This document shows positions 1 to 10,429 of a stretch of 64,000 nucleotides of DNA, piece after piece. The stretch spans positions 630,285-694,284 of the forward strand of contig VZQC01005092.1 of assembly GCA_009823505.1 (NCBI GenBank). Direction: 5' to 3'. Source of the DNA: Rhizomys pruinosus (Eukaryota > Chordata > Mammalia > Rodentia > Spalacidae). The notes under the pieces were generated by a model. That model was not told the DNA's origin, ran no database searches, and saw only the letters and a program-made list of their open reading frames with translations. The position numbers and the translations under genes were made by a program. The first letter of the stretch is position 1; each line of letters begins with the position of its first letter.

Positions 1-438
1 CTGTCGTTGGGCTGGCAAAGAACTGAGCAAAGTATAAGGATTAGGCACAGTAGGGTGAATATCTTGCACCCTTTTATTTACCTCTCTTAAGTCTTGGACT
101 GGTTTCTTGACAGGAAGTAGTGGTGTGTTCTATGGTGACTGATGGGGTATTAATATTCTGGCCTCTCTGAGCCTGTCAATATGCTTCCAGATTCCAACTC
201 GAGCCTCCGGGGACATAGGGCACTGTTTAACTCTGACAGGTTGTGTTAAAGGCTTAAGTTCTACAATGACAGGGAGTAAATGACTGCCCAGACCTGGAGG
301 ATTTGTCTCAGCCCACACAGTAGGCACAAGTTGTTGGAGCCATTCAACCAATTTTCCTGGGGGAGGAGATCGGGGCTCCTCGTAAAGGTGGAATTCATCA
401 TCCAGGGACAGACCACAGGCCTTCCTGGCCATTTTACA
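1..438 (-). pseudogene. pol: ERV pol: reverse transcriptase N-terminus (broken)
   Basis: The frame from 432 down to 133 encodes the RT fingers start, including VWAETNPPGLGSH and KQCPMSPEARVGI, a gammaretroviral signature. An in-frame TAG (130-132) replaces the Trp that normally follows the SP dipeptide. The same frame continues past the stop to the window edge through [17 protein letters not shown]. The polymerase active site lies beyond the window and cannot be judged. The junction with protease needs a frame change near 435. Inactive. Confidence 0.88.
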
Positions 439-775
439 GAGATCTGGCCTTCTGAAAAGTGAATGCCAGCTTTCATTTTTGATAACAAGTCTCAGCCCAG
501 AAGTGGATGTGGGCAGTCAGGCATCACAAGAAAAGAATGTGCAACAGTCTGATTTTCTAGGTCCACAGTTCTTTTGGTGGTCCAGGGATATAACTTGATG
601 CCTGTAGTCCCTTGTATCAAGGTTTCTGAGCCTGTAGTAGCTCCCATTGGTCGTGTAAGGACAGAGTGACTTGTGTCACTATCAACCATAAAACTGATGG
701 GCCTCTCCTCTACTTTCAATGTTAGCCTGGGCTCTGGGGGGAGTAGAGAGCCCTGACTCCCCCAATCTTCTTGGA
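439..775 (-). pseudogene. pro: ERV pro: aspartic protease (inactivated)
   Basis: Minus-strand translation gives a retropepsin domain: a PEPRLTLKVE-type N-terminus, the active-site loop, a TTG/WTT flap region and a C-terminal MPDCPHPLLG block. The catalytic triad that should read Asp-Thr-Gly reads Asp-Ser-Asp (675-683). The first Asp is kept, but the glycine needed for the fireman's-grip geometry is lost. An in-frame TGA at 492-494 follows the PLLG motif, where an Arg codon (CGA) is expected. Both changes make this a dead copy. Retroviral proteases act as homodimers during virion maturation, so neither change is likely to be tolerated. Confidence 0.85.
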
Positions 776-1437
776 GACCTAGTATCTCCAACTTTCCTTT
801 GTCATAAGACCTCCATGGACATTCATTTTTTTCCAGTGCCCTTTTTGTTTGGAATAAGCACATTGGTCTCATCCCAGCCTCGGCTTTGTGGAACAGGGAG
901 GTGATTTCTTACCGTTGCCTGGGTTCCACCCCCATCTCACTCCTGGATGAGGAGCAGCCATGCCTCTCCACATCCTTAAGCTCCCTCATGGTTTCTCAGT
1001 GGTTGCAATAGGATTTTGGCTAGGCATCTGGTTTGTCTTTCATCAGGAGAGTCTCGATTGTTGAATGTTCTCATGGCTATTTCCATGAGTTCTGACAAAT
1101 TTTTTCCCCTCAAATCCTTCCATCTTTTGGATCTTTTTTCTGATATCTGGTTCTGCCTGACTTACAAAAGCTACATTTATAGCTCTCTGATTTTCAGGAA
1201 CCATAGGATCTATCAGAGTGTAAGTGCGGTATGCATCCAACAGCCTTTCTAGGTAAATGGCAGGAGATTAATTCGCTTCCTGCTGGACCTGCCCTACCTT
1301 AGACAAATTTGTGAGCCATCTAGCTACAGCCTGGAGACCCCCCATCAGAATCTGGCGGTAAACCCGGAGCGACTCCCTACCTGCTGCCAAGTTAGGATCC
1401 CACTGTGGTCTGGTCATGGGGAAAGCAGGGGTGGTAG
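776..1437 (-). pseudogene. gag: ERV gag: capsid C-terminus and nucleocapsid (broken)
   Basis: Between 1437 and about 1090 the minus strand encodes capsid C-terminal sequence, ending in a stretch with INVAFVSQAEPDIRKKIQKM that resembles gammaretroviral capsid. Downstream, a single zinc knuckle lies at about 862-819. It begins Cys-Ala-Tyr but has Ser where the second Cys belongs, and the frame slips in a run of seven A before the last Cys. A single CCHC knuckle is typical of gammaretroviruses. Matrix, p12-like sequence and the capsid N-terminus are absent. Confidence 0.85.
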
Positions 1438-1616
1438 TATCAGAATTTGGTAAATATTTGCTTTCATGTGTGATTAAATATAAGAACTTTTACAGAATGA
1501 TATTGATACAGAAATATTTGGGTTCCTGATTCACATCCTGTTCCTAACTTTTTAAATATTTTTTTCTGAATATTATATCGCTACAAAAAGTTTTGAATGT
1601 GAATTCTTTTTAGTTT

Positions 1617-1777
1617 TTTTTTTTTTTTTTTTTTTTGAGACAGGGTCTCCCTATAGCCCCATCTGGCCTGGAACTCACTCTGTAGACCAGGCTGGCCTTG
1701 AACTCACAGAGATCTACCTGCCTCTGCCTCTGCCTCCTGAGTGCTAGGATTAAATGCGTGCACCACCATGCCCCACT
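1617..1777 (-). mobile_element. B1 SINE
   Basis: A poly-T run is followed by the complement of a B1 element (gagacagggtctccctat, tggccttgaactcacagag, the gcctctgcctcctgagtgc block, ggattaaa). The 3' tail is at the left, so the element is on the minus strand. B1 is a 7SL-RNA-derived, L1-mobilised SINE. The length is close to the full ~140 bp plus tail, with a short internal stutter near the middle. Confidence 0.92.
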
Positions 1778-1779
1778 TA

Positions 1780-1918
1780 AAGATAGTTCTTAGCTGCCAT
1801 GTGGGTGCTGGGGATCGAACCCGGGTCCTCTGTAAGAGCGGTCGGCGCTCTTAACCGCTAGGCCATCTCTCCAGCCCTCTGTTGGCACTCTTAACTGCTG
1901 AGCCATCTCTCCAGCCCT
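1780..1918 (-). mobile_element. B2-type SINE head, with its last ~40 bp repeated
   Basis: The complement of the tRNA-like head of a B2-type SINE (gctgggg, gatcgaacccgggtcc, ccatctctccagccc) lies directly against the B1. A second copy of only the terminal ~40 bp (agccatctctccagccc) follows at 1879-1918. The body and tail are missing. Either two truncated SINEs abut or the head end was locally duplicated. Confidence 0.8.
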
Positions 1919-2236
1919 GAATATAAATTCTTATCTTCAGAAGCTGATAAATTAACCTGCTAGAAGAAATAGAGAATGAAATATAAAACTAATGATAGGT
2001 ACTCTTCATAGTGCAAAGAAAGTAGATAAAAGTAGTTTCTAAGTTAGGTATTTTAAGGAGAAATGGTTCAACATTCCTGAATGAGATTAACTAAATGTAG
2101 TGGGAAGAGACTATAGAACATTCTATAAGCCAGATTCCCTTCTGAAAACAAAATTTGTTTCTTAGAGGTGAAGGGGAGATTTTACAGTATAGTTTAATTT
2201 AGCTTTGCTGTAACAATCTGATAATAAAAGCTGACA
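1919..2236. other. AT-rich spacer, no feature seen
   Basis: No open frame, repeat family or regulatory motif was recognised here. Confidence 0.6.
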
Positions 2237-2447
2237 ATGGGACTGGAGGGATGATTCAGCAAGTAAGAGCATAGGCTGCTTTTGCAGAAAATGCAATTTC
2301 TTTTCTCAGCACCCACGTGGCATCTAACATCCCTCTGTATCTCCAATTCCAGGGCATTTGACACCCTCCTCTGACCTTTGAGGGCTTTGCATGAAATGGG
2401 TACACTTAGACATATGTAGGCAAGACACTTATACAATAAAAAAAATT
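2237..2447 (+). mobile_element. Old B2-type SINE
   Basis: A divergent head (gggactggagggatgattcagc), the central block (ctccaattccagggcatttgacac, given here in part) and an A-rich tail are all present. This copy has one copy of the central ccaattccag block, unlike the duplicated subfamily elsewhere in the window. Many substitutions mark it as old. Confidence 0.8.
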
Positions 2448-3150
2448 ACAAAGCTGACTATGTCTCTAGGGGCAACAGACTTTGAATGTTACATACTGTT
2501 AACAGAAAACTTTTGAAAGACCTCGGTATTTTTGGAGCCATATGAGAAAAGGATATAAAAAAGTATTCACACATTTTTAAGGAAACATATTCTCATGTTG
2601 AATGTGAAAAAGAAAAGAAAAGATTACTTCATAAAAATAATAGAATCTAGAGTTTGCACCACATTTTATTTACAACGAACTTTACCTGAGGAACTCCAGG
2701 CTACTGATCACTCCTAGGAGAGAGAGAGTTGGCTTTCTATTAAAAAGTGATGCTAGATGGGGTGAGTGGGCTCCAGTGGATGAACTCACACCAAAGAACT
2801 GGGGACACAAATTTGACTTATCATATAAGACTTTGATTTTATACCAGTACCATGCTATCTGCAGTATAGATGAAAGCAGGAATGCCAATAACTCCAGCAG
2901 TTCCTTAGCTGTTCAGGATTGTCTAGGCAACCATGGTTTTTGTGTGTGTTTCTATACAGAATTTAAGATTATGCTTTCAATATAAATATGAAATCTAGTG
3001 CTAGGAGCTAATGGACAGGTGCAGATGGGGGGTGGGGAGGGAAGACCTACTGTAGGTGGACTCAAGTTTTGGTGTGTTTGGGCTAACATTTCAGCCAGCA
3101 TGCTTTCAGAGTCATGAGTAAAGATTATGCGACCTCTCTGTTTACTTCTT
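2448..3150. other. Unassigned spacer
   Basis: No coding or repeat assignment. A purine-rich stretch lies near 3020-3050. Short open frames here show no recognisable domain. Confidence 0.5.
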
Positions 3151-3430
3151 GTGACTTGGGAAGACATATGATGGTGTGGGGGTCTAGGATAGGCCCCAGG
3201 GAGGTGATGTCACTCAATATGGGGGCTACCTGTTCCAAATATATAAGCTGCATGTTGAATAGAATAAATGGATTTGCACCCTATGACATGTTCCTCAGAA
3301 TGTTACTGGAGTAATCCTGAGCCACACCCTCTTCAACTCGTTTGACTGCGGGACTGACACCCCCACAGTCTACACATTATTAAGCTGTACTATATGAAAT
3401 GTATAAATTCAATAAAATATGTAGAGTAAA
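3151..3430 (+). mobile_element. Possible solo LTR
   Basis: A TATA-like aaatatataag (about 3237-3247) is followed within ~25 bp by aataaatgg, then ~150 bp of mixed sequence and another AATAAA near 3412. TATA closely followed by a poly(A) signal suggests an LTR, but I could not place TG...CA ends or a target duplication, and no internal viral sequence adjoins it. It may instead be unrelated sequence. Confidence 0.25.
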
Positions 3431-5262
3431 AATCATGTGACTACTGGCAAGGATGTGATGAAAGTGGAATAGTTTATTTGTTAATGTTGGGAGTTGAAAT
3501 TGATGCAGCTAATATGGAAATCAGTGTGTACTTTCATCTAAAAGCTAGTAATAAGTCTTCCATATGATGCAGCTATATCACTCTTGTGCATATATCCAAA
3601 TAACTCTATGTCCTTCCATAGAGATACATGCTCATCCATATTCACAGTAGCAAGGAAATTGAAACAGCATAGATGTCTATCAACTTATGAATAGATTATG
3701 AAAATGTGGTATATTACTAAATGAAATATTATTCAGCTGTTAACAAAACATACCTTAGGAAATTCCAAGTAAATGGATGGAGATGGAAACAATCATTCTG
3801 AGTTAGGTTATCCAGGCGCAGAAAGAGAAATGTCACATATTCTCTCTCATTCTGGATATTATCCTTCAATCTTCAGATAGGTAAGTTTTATTTGGTAGCC
3901 ATAGAATTCAGGAAATTAGTAAGGGGCTATGGGATGGAAGGAAGTAGTTCAAGGGAGTGAAGATAAATGAAGCAATATAAATGGAAAATACAAATGGAAC
4001 AGGAGAAGTTAAGTGTGCCTAGTGATCAGATCAGAAGGCACTGTAAAGAAAGATGTATAGGAAGGAATAATATACTAAACATCTTTTGAAAAGATCATAT
4101 GAAAACCTACTTCTGCAGAAGCTTCCTAAAATATATGCAAACATACATACATACAAGCATATAAAAATGATATTAAGTTGATTTATCATCTAAAAGTGCA
4201 ACAATTCCCCAAATAAATACCCAAGGCAAACAAATAAAAACCCAGTGCCAGGAATTTGACACTTCTTTTGGAGTTATTTACCAATTGAGATCTTATAAAC
4301 TCCAAAATATTACAGGCTATTGTCAATGTTCCTGGTTAATATTCATAACTTGATGGTAAGCCTCTATTGCTGAAGACATCATATACTTCAATCATAGAAT
4401 ATTTAGAATTCAAACTGGTACTTGTTTGGAAGGTTCATCCTAATGGTTAGCTTTCATAGTGCTGTAAGGCATATTCCAGGAGCTATATACACTATTGATA
4501 GAATAATGTAGTCATAAGTCTTACCCAGCTGTGAACCCTACAAGCTGTAGTAACAACTTAGCTGGCAAGACATGCCTGCTCCTACAAAAGCAGCACAAAT
4601 ATGGGAGTAACTATCCACTTACTGATTGTACTTAAGATGTGCTCCACAAGATAAAACATTATGCCATATCTAGTACCATTATCAAAGTCAAGAACTTATG
4701 GATAGTTACGGAATAGACCCCAGAGAAGATCCTGCTACTGATATTCTGCCAAATGGACAGTGTTAAAGTAACTCCTAAGAAATTAACAGTATACCCATAG
4801 ATTATTGCAGCTCTCTACCCTCACCAGAGAACTTTCTTTTGGTTGCAGATTGTGATGAACCCAGAGAATAACAACTGATCAAGATACAGAGAAAATACTA
4901 TGAAATGTTCTGCTCTAAATGGAACATCTGTAACACATCTTCTCCTCCAAAGTTGCAGACATGAGTATGGAAGAGGGCCCAAGAAGACTGTAAGAGCAAG
5001 AGGTAGTGTACAACTACAAGGATACAGCATGGCAGGTACAAAAATGAGCTCACTGTTATTATGACAGCTTACAGAAGACCTGCTCAAGCTCAAGTCAGAC
5101 AAAATCCCAGCATGGAGAAGAGAGGTAGACAAGATGCCCCAACCCTAGCTAAGAAGCAGCTGGCATTTGCTGGCTGCTGTGAGTATACCCAGTCTTCTTT
5201 AAGACTCTGTCCCCTAATGGGTCCCCTATGCCTCAGTGGATCACCTAACGCTATATAGCTAT
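3431..5262 (+). mobile_element. Old L1, ORF2 tail and 3' UTR (5'-truncated)
   Basis: From about 3440 to 3850 the DNA matches the last part of L1 ORF2 (the gtaaatggatggagatgg block and the atgtggtatatt block). It is followed by ~1.4 kb that resembles, in order, the older L1 3' UTR at 41.3-42.8 kb, for example the segments at 4301-4400 against 41810-41890. No frame is open. This is an older L1 type (Lx-like by my recollection) whose 5' portion is missing. The 3' boundary near 5262 is approximate. Confidence 0.75.
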
Positions 5263-5399
5263 CACAAATTAGACTTGGGTTTTAAAAAAATAAAGGAATA
5301 CAACATCAAATGAGTAAGGTTGAGTTAGACCTAGGAGAAGTTAGAGAATGAATATGGTCAGATTACGTTGTGTGAGATTCTCATGGAACTAGAGTAACA

Positions 5400-5500
5400 G
5401 GTGACTGTTAGCTACTGGATATGGGTTTTGGAAATCAAAACTGGGTCCTCTGAAAGAAGAGTGTGTGCTCTTAGCTATTGAACTATCTCTCCATCCCTCA
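5400..5500 (-). mobile_element. Degenerate SINE head, B2-type
   Basis: The complement of a tRNA-like SINE head is visible: gggttttggaaatcaaaac, tgggtcctctgaaagaag, then gctcttagctattgaacta and ccatccc. It is heavily mutated and has no tail, so family assignment is tentative. Confidence 0.55.
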
Positions 5501-6382
5501 TATTTCTATTTTTTATTCACCATTTTGGTTATGTTAAAATATTTTCATTATTCAAAAATCCCCTTAACCAACAGAATATGGTGCAATTTCACATAAAATA
5601 CTTTTGGTTACAGAAAAAAGTAAAGTTTATTTTTACTGTGGCTTTTTTCTGTTGGACTCACTGTGGAATAGGTCATTCTAGATAATAACATTTCCAAGGA
5701 AACTACACTGAAATAAAGTAATGGCATATTGATCCACAAAATATTATTTATTGAATTCTACAATTGCTATATGGCAAAAACCTTATCATAAAATGGGTTA
5801 GAAAAGTCAGGTAACAAGACAAACTAGACTTTAAAATATTTTAATTATGCTATAGCCTAGAATTGATCTTACAGTACACAGTAGCCTTTTAGAAAACGAT
5901 AAATCAATGTTAAAGGTGAAAGAAACTTTTTTAAGATGGTGCATTTTCCTTGCTTTAAAAATTAGCTGAGAAAAGTAACAATATAAACAACATAAACATG
6001 TCAAATGGTGACAACATATATCATAACAGTCACTTGAGTACTTTTAAAAGGCAGCAGTTCATTCTCTTTATGATATGGCTGGAATTCTTGAAAGTAGTAT
6101 CTTCCTCTAGAAATATGTCTTTGTTCACAGAAAAATCTGCAGAATTTTTAACTGTCAGTGAATTTAAGCCTAGGAAAATTCCAGTTTATTAAAACACTTT
6201 TATTCATTTGACTTAATGTATCTTTGACTTGTTAAACAGGAAGATGGTATCAAGTATAAGCCAGCTGTTTATCTGCCCTCAGCTAAAAAATGTATTTTTT
6301 TAGAAAAGAGGTATTTTCTTAGATGTCTAATCCTCTCTGCACAGGCACATTAGTAAGAGATGTTAAGATTCCTAACATGATT
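5501..6382. other. AT-rich DNA, no feature seen
   Basis: No repeat or gene was recognised. A 64-codon open frame (5998-6192) has no known domain and is no longer than chance allows in AT-rich DNA. Confidence 0.55.
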
Positions 6383-7024
6383 ATGTGTCTATGCTAAAGT
6401 AACCTACCATAACTATTAGTGCTGCTTAAATACCTATATATCTAATTGCTTGTTCTTCATTAGTAGGATCGAAAGGTTATTCCTGGACAAACTGTCAGCC
6501 CATGAAAGGAAACAGCCAGAATTGACCAGAGTCCAAGTCAACAGCTCCAGAGAGAGTGGACTGTTTTACCTCTCATCCACCTGTGCCCCTTTTCTAAGCC
6601 TAGGGAACAACCTGCGGAAGAGGGGGCGTGGTAGAATGTAAGGGCTGCGATTGGGGTGAATGGTGAAACTACAGCAATGTAGTCTGGACACTCATTTGAT
6701 CAACTTGATTGAACAAACAACCTGTCACCCCCCACTGGATGGTGGGGCTGTAGGTGTTTGGGCACAACAGCCTGCAGATAGGTTTTGCATGAAGGATGCT
6801 TGTACTCATGGATTATCACTTATAGCTAAAAATGAAAAAAAAAAATCTGAGGGAGGAAGATTGCAGGGACAGTTCTGGCAGGAAATGCATGATCGGGATG
6901 GTGGTTGGGGGTGGGGGGGGAGGGAAACGGGAAAATACGCCTGAACTGACTGGAAAAAAATGTATATGAAAATGCACAAAGGCATCAATTAAAATTAATT
7001 TAAAAAAACAAAAAAAAAAAAAAG
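6383..7024 (+). mobile_element. Young L1 3'-UTR end, 5'-truncated
   Basis: This segment is collinear with the terminal ~600 bp of the L1 3' UTRs at 12.36-12.96 kb and 51.4-52.05 kb, including the G-rich polypurine tract (about 6900-6925), the atgcacaaaggcatcaatt end and a poly(A) tail. From 6419 to about 6834 I see no difference from 12389-12804. The two short open frames in it are therefore repeat sequence, not genes. No clear TSD was found. Confidence 0.85.
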
Positions 7025-9904
7025 AAAAAAATAATACATTTATATAGCAAGCATTTAAAATATAAAGGGATAATATCTTAAATTTAGAGAAATTTGAAAA
7101 TCTGACTCAATTGATAAAATTGATATTCTGTGCGTCATGAAAATGGATAAGCTTGTAATTTTAATTTCCAATGGCTTTGCTATCTAAAACTGCATATTCA
7201 CATGTCACCAGGCATGCAAAAATGTTTTGCATTGTATACTACAATGCCAATCTCTATTTAGTATATCTTTCACTTGCACCCTTGTGTCTTGCTCTGTGAA
7301 ATCACAATGAAGCTACATAATTAGAACTGTCAAAGTGTTATGTGTTCTTTTGAATTCATAATTTACCCTTTTTAACTTGGCAGGTGATAATTCTTTTACA
7401 TATCCTTAAGACATTGCTGAAAATATTTATATATTAACAAAATCCCACACTATTTCACACATTTCACAAATGATGAGTACACAAAAGCGACACCATGCTT
7501 GAAGTCACACATCAAGTGCTTGATTCATCTTTTTTCAGTCCTTGCCTTGACAGGTGCTGATGGTTGGCTTTCTATCTTGGTATCTGCTGCAAGCTGTCAC
7601 ATCTACTTCCAATTAATACATATCTGTTACAGTCCAGCAGCTCTAACAAATGAAAAACTACAAAATATTTCTTCAAATTTCACTAACCAGGTGTTGCCAT
7701 GGTTTCTAACTTAAGAAGAAAAGCCATGAGGCTTGTGTTGACAGGTATAAAGTCAATCATTAGACCTGCATATTTTACTCATTGACAAGAGCTTTCCAGA
7801 TAATAAGAGAACCCTGACTTACAATGTAAGTCCTTTAGAAAACACAGAGAAATCAGTAAACATTTTACATTGCTATATACTGATGGATACTAGAAAAAGG
7901 TATTTCTTTTTGAATTTCTTACTTAATTTTCAAATTGAAAACTTGGCTTAAGGTTTTCCCTTTTTTATTTTTATTACATTTCTATTTTTTATAATTTTAA
8001 TGTTATAATTACTTATTTAAGATTTTTAATGCAAAATGTAATGGACTTTCACTAGAATATATTAAATTAAAAATGAAATTATTAGGTAAAATAGTCTGAA
8101 GGATACTATTTTGTTATTTCAACAGATTTCTGAGACTTTTTATCCTAATTTGAATATAGATATAGATAGATAGATAGATAGATAGATGATAGATATTTTA
8201 AATAGGTTATTTTATAATCACAATGAAAGATGGGCTAAGATACTCATACACAACTTAGGAAGTACAACTAAATCTCTTTAAAATTATAATAAAGTTTAGG
8301 GAAATTTTTACATCAATTAAGCCAAGATGACAGTCTTGATATTGATGTAAAAAGAATTATTTCTTTTATTAATTGCACTGAAAAGGCATCACAATCTAGA
8401 GTGGACTGTCGAAGCACATTAATGTCTGCAAGTAAAAGGGAGATAAAACTGTTTGGATCATCTCAAAACAAGAGTTCAATTTGATGGGCAGAGCAATATT
8501 AATTAATTTCTTCTTTCCTCTGTCACAGTCAGAAGATAAGCATAAATGATTTTTAGAATGGAATGTGAACAGGATTCTGACTGTTATTCTAGTTAAAAAT
8601 ATGAAACTAGGCAAGATAATGTCTGTCTAAGTGTCTTTAATTTTGCTATGGACAATATTTGCTTCAAAATGAATAGAGTGGAATACTACATTGCACATGA
8701 ATAGAAAGAAGACAGAGGAGAAAAGGGTCATATAAGAAAAAGTGAATAAGAGAAAACTATGAATGTGTATTATTTTAATTGAGCAAAAAAGTACAATACT
8801 TAGTTTCATGCTTTGAGAAATTGTTACATAGTTTGTGGAGCTAAGTTCACTTTACTCAAATGCTGAGCAGTTCAGTGTCTGCACAATTCATTGTGTCTTA
8901 ACTCATTTTTCATCAAAACTTCAAGTCAGAGCCGTGGCAAACCCATGTTCAACATTGGGCAAAAAGTGTCAGCAGACTGTAAATAACAACTTTATCCATT
9001 TATCAGAAGATGGTATTTATCAATTTCTGTCCTAAGCATTTTGGAAGAATGTATTAGTGCTATTGGAATGTCACCACAAAATTCTGTTAAAACTCAATCC
9101 ACATTGAGAGGTATAAGACCTATTCACTGTGCTGTCTCCTGAATTGTTAAATCTATTCATGGGTTACGTACACATACTGTAACAACACTGGTAGAGTTGG
9201 TTTCCTGTGAAAGTAAATAAGTAAGCTTTCTATGTACTGTCAAAGATTTAAAGCTCTCTTGAAGGACCTCACCAGCAATGAGGTTCTCACCAGATGCAGT
9301 CCCTCAACTATGGGCTGTGTCCTCAGGCTCCAGAATTGTCATGCATTTCTTTAAAATTATTCAGTCTTTGGTTTAAATGTAGCAGTAAGAAACAAGAAAA
9401 TCTGTAAGTACCTCATTGCAGCTTGGAGAAACTAGCATTAAATAAACATACTAAGAAATAATATAGGATATTAAAGGGTAATTCATGTTTGGTGGAAAAA
9501 GGGGTAAAGTAGCACTTAGATTCAGTGTAACATAAATAATATTCTCTGTTGCCTTGACTCTAATGAGGTAGTGTGGAGAGAGAAAGAGAAAGAGAGAGGG
9601 AGAAGCAAAAGTGTTTCTTCAAGGATATTGTATTAAAGAAGAAAAACGTTACTCTCATTAACTAAGATGGGAATTGTTCTGAAAATTATTCTACCTTTCC
9701 CAGAAGCTATCAACAGGCAACAGCTCCTCATTTAAAGGGTTGGATTGAGAGAACAACTCCTTCATCTTTGCCTGAATTTCTTTAACTTTACTTTTATTGA
9801 CTTTTTGTGTATTTCAAAAAAGAATATCTTGATAAATCTTAATTGTTTTTTTAACCCTTCCTCATTGGCACCTTTCAACAGCCCTGCCACTGGAATTCAT
9901 ATAC
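7025..9904. other. 2.9 kb AT-rich DNA without recognised genes
   Basis: No L1, SINE, ERV or exon-like signal was seen apart from a GATA microsatellite and a purine-rich gaga stretch near 9575-9605. Short frames are scattered and lack domains. Ancient, unrecognisable repeats are possible. Confidence 0.5.
8156..8195 (+). repeat. (GATA)n microsatellite
   Basis: Roughly eight gata units with two interruptions. Confidence 0.9.
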
Positions 9905-10260
9905 TCTGTCATTTGACTTCATATGACTGAATTTTTAATGGCTTGACATTGAGTAAGTAACCCTAACTGGTGTAAGTCCATCTGTACAACACCCATGTCA
10001 TGTAAAGGAAACTGTATTTCATAGCATCCTCTCCCCTGCCCACTGTCCTGCTTGCATTTTTCTGCCTTTTCTTCTTTCATATTCTCTGAACATGGGTGGT
10101 GGGGTTAATATAGATGTCTCAGGTAAAGCTGAGTATCCAGTACTTCTCAGCAGTTCCATCAGTTATGCACCTCTGTAGTGACTGCAGCATATCTAATGTG
10201 GAAAGCACATCAGGACTATGGGTATATGCATAAATAATTAGAAGGCAATTTGACAATACC
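9905..10260 (-). mobile_element. Possible old L1 3'-UTR-type repeat
   Basis: The block gggtggtggggttaatatag followed by atgtctcaggtaaagctgag resembles a common rodent dispersed repeat associated with old L1 3' ends. I could not align it with another copy in this window, so both the family and the strand are tentative. Confidence 0.3.
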
Positions 10261-10429
10261 ACTTAGGAAAATAACAATAGAAGTTCTACATTAAGGCCTA
10301 TGACCTCTTTTAAATTAATCATTGTAAGACAACAGAACTCTAAAATATTTTGTTTACATATGTTCTAGTTTGTTTTTCTGTTGCTATACTAAAACTATTG
10401 TGGCATTTCAAAGTCACATTATGACAGTC

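Larger units (their letters stand above)
1..1437 (-). mobile_element. Class I (gammaretrovirus-like) ERV fragment, gag-pro-pol
   Basis: Read on the minus strand from 1437 to 1, translation gives the C-terminal half of a capsid, a nucleocapsid zinc-knuckle region, an aspartic protease and the start of reverse transcriptase, in the usual order and spacing of a simple gammaretrovirus. The pol end leaves the window at position 1. The gag end stops abruptly near 1437 with no LTR or leader beyond it, so the copy is truncated inside capsid. The reading frame is broken several times (stops at 492-494 and 130-132, a frameshift near 435, another in the zinc knuckle), so it cannot make a Gag-Pol protein. 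Class assignment rests on protein-level resemblance seen by eye; the family within class I is unknown. Confidence 0.9.
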
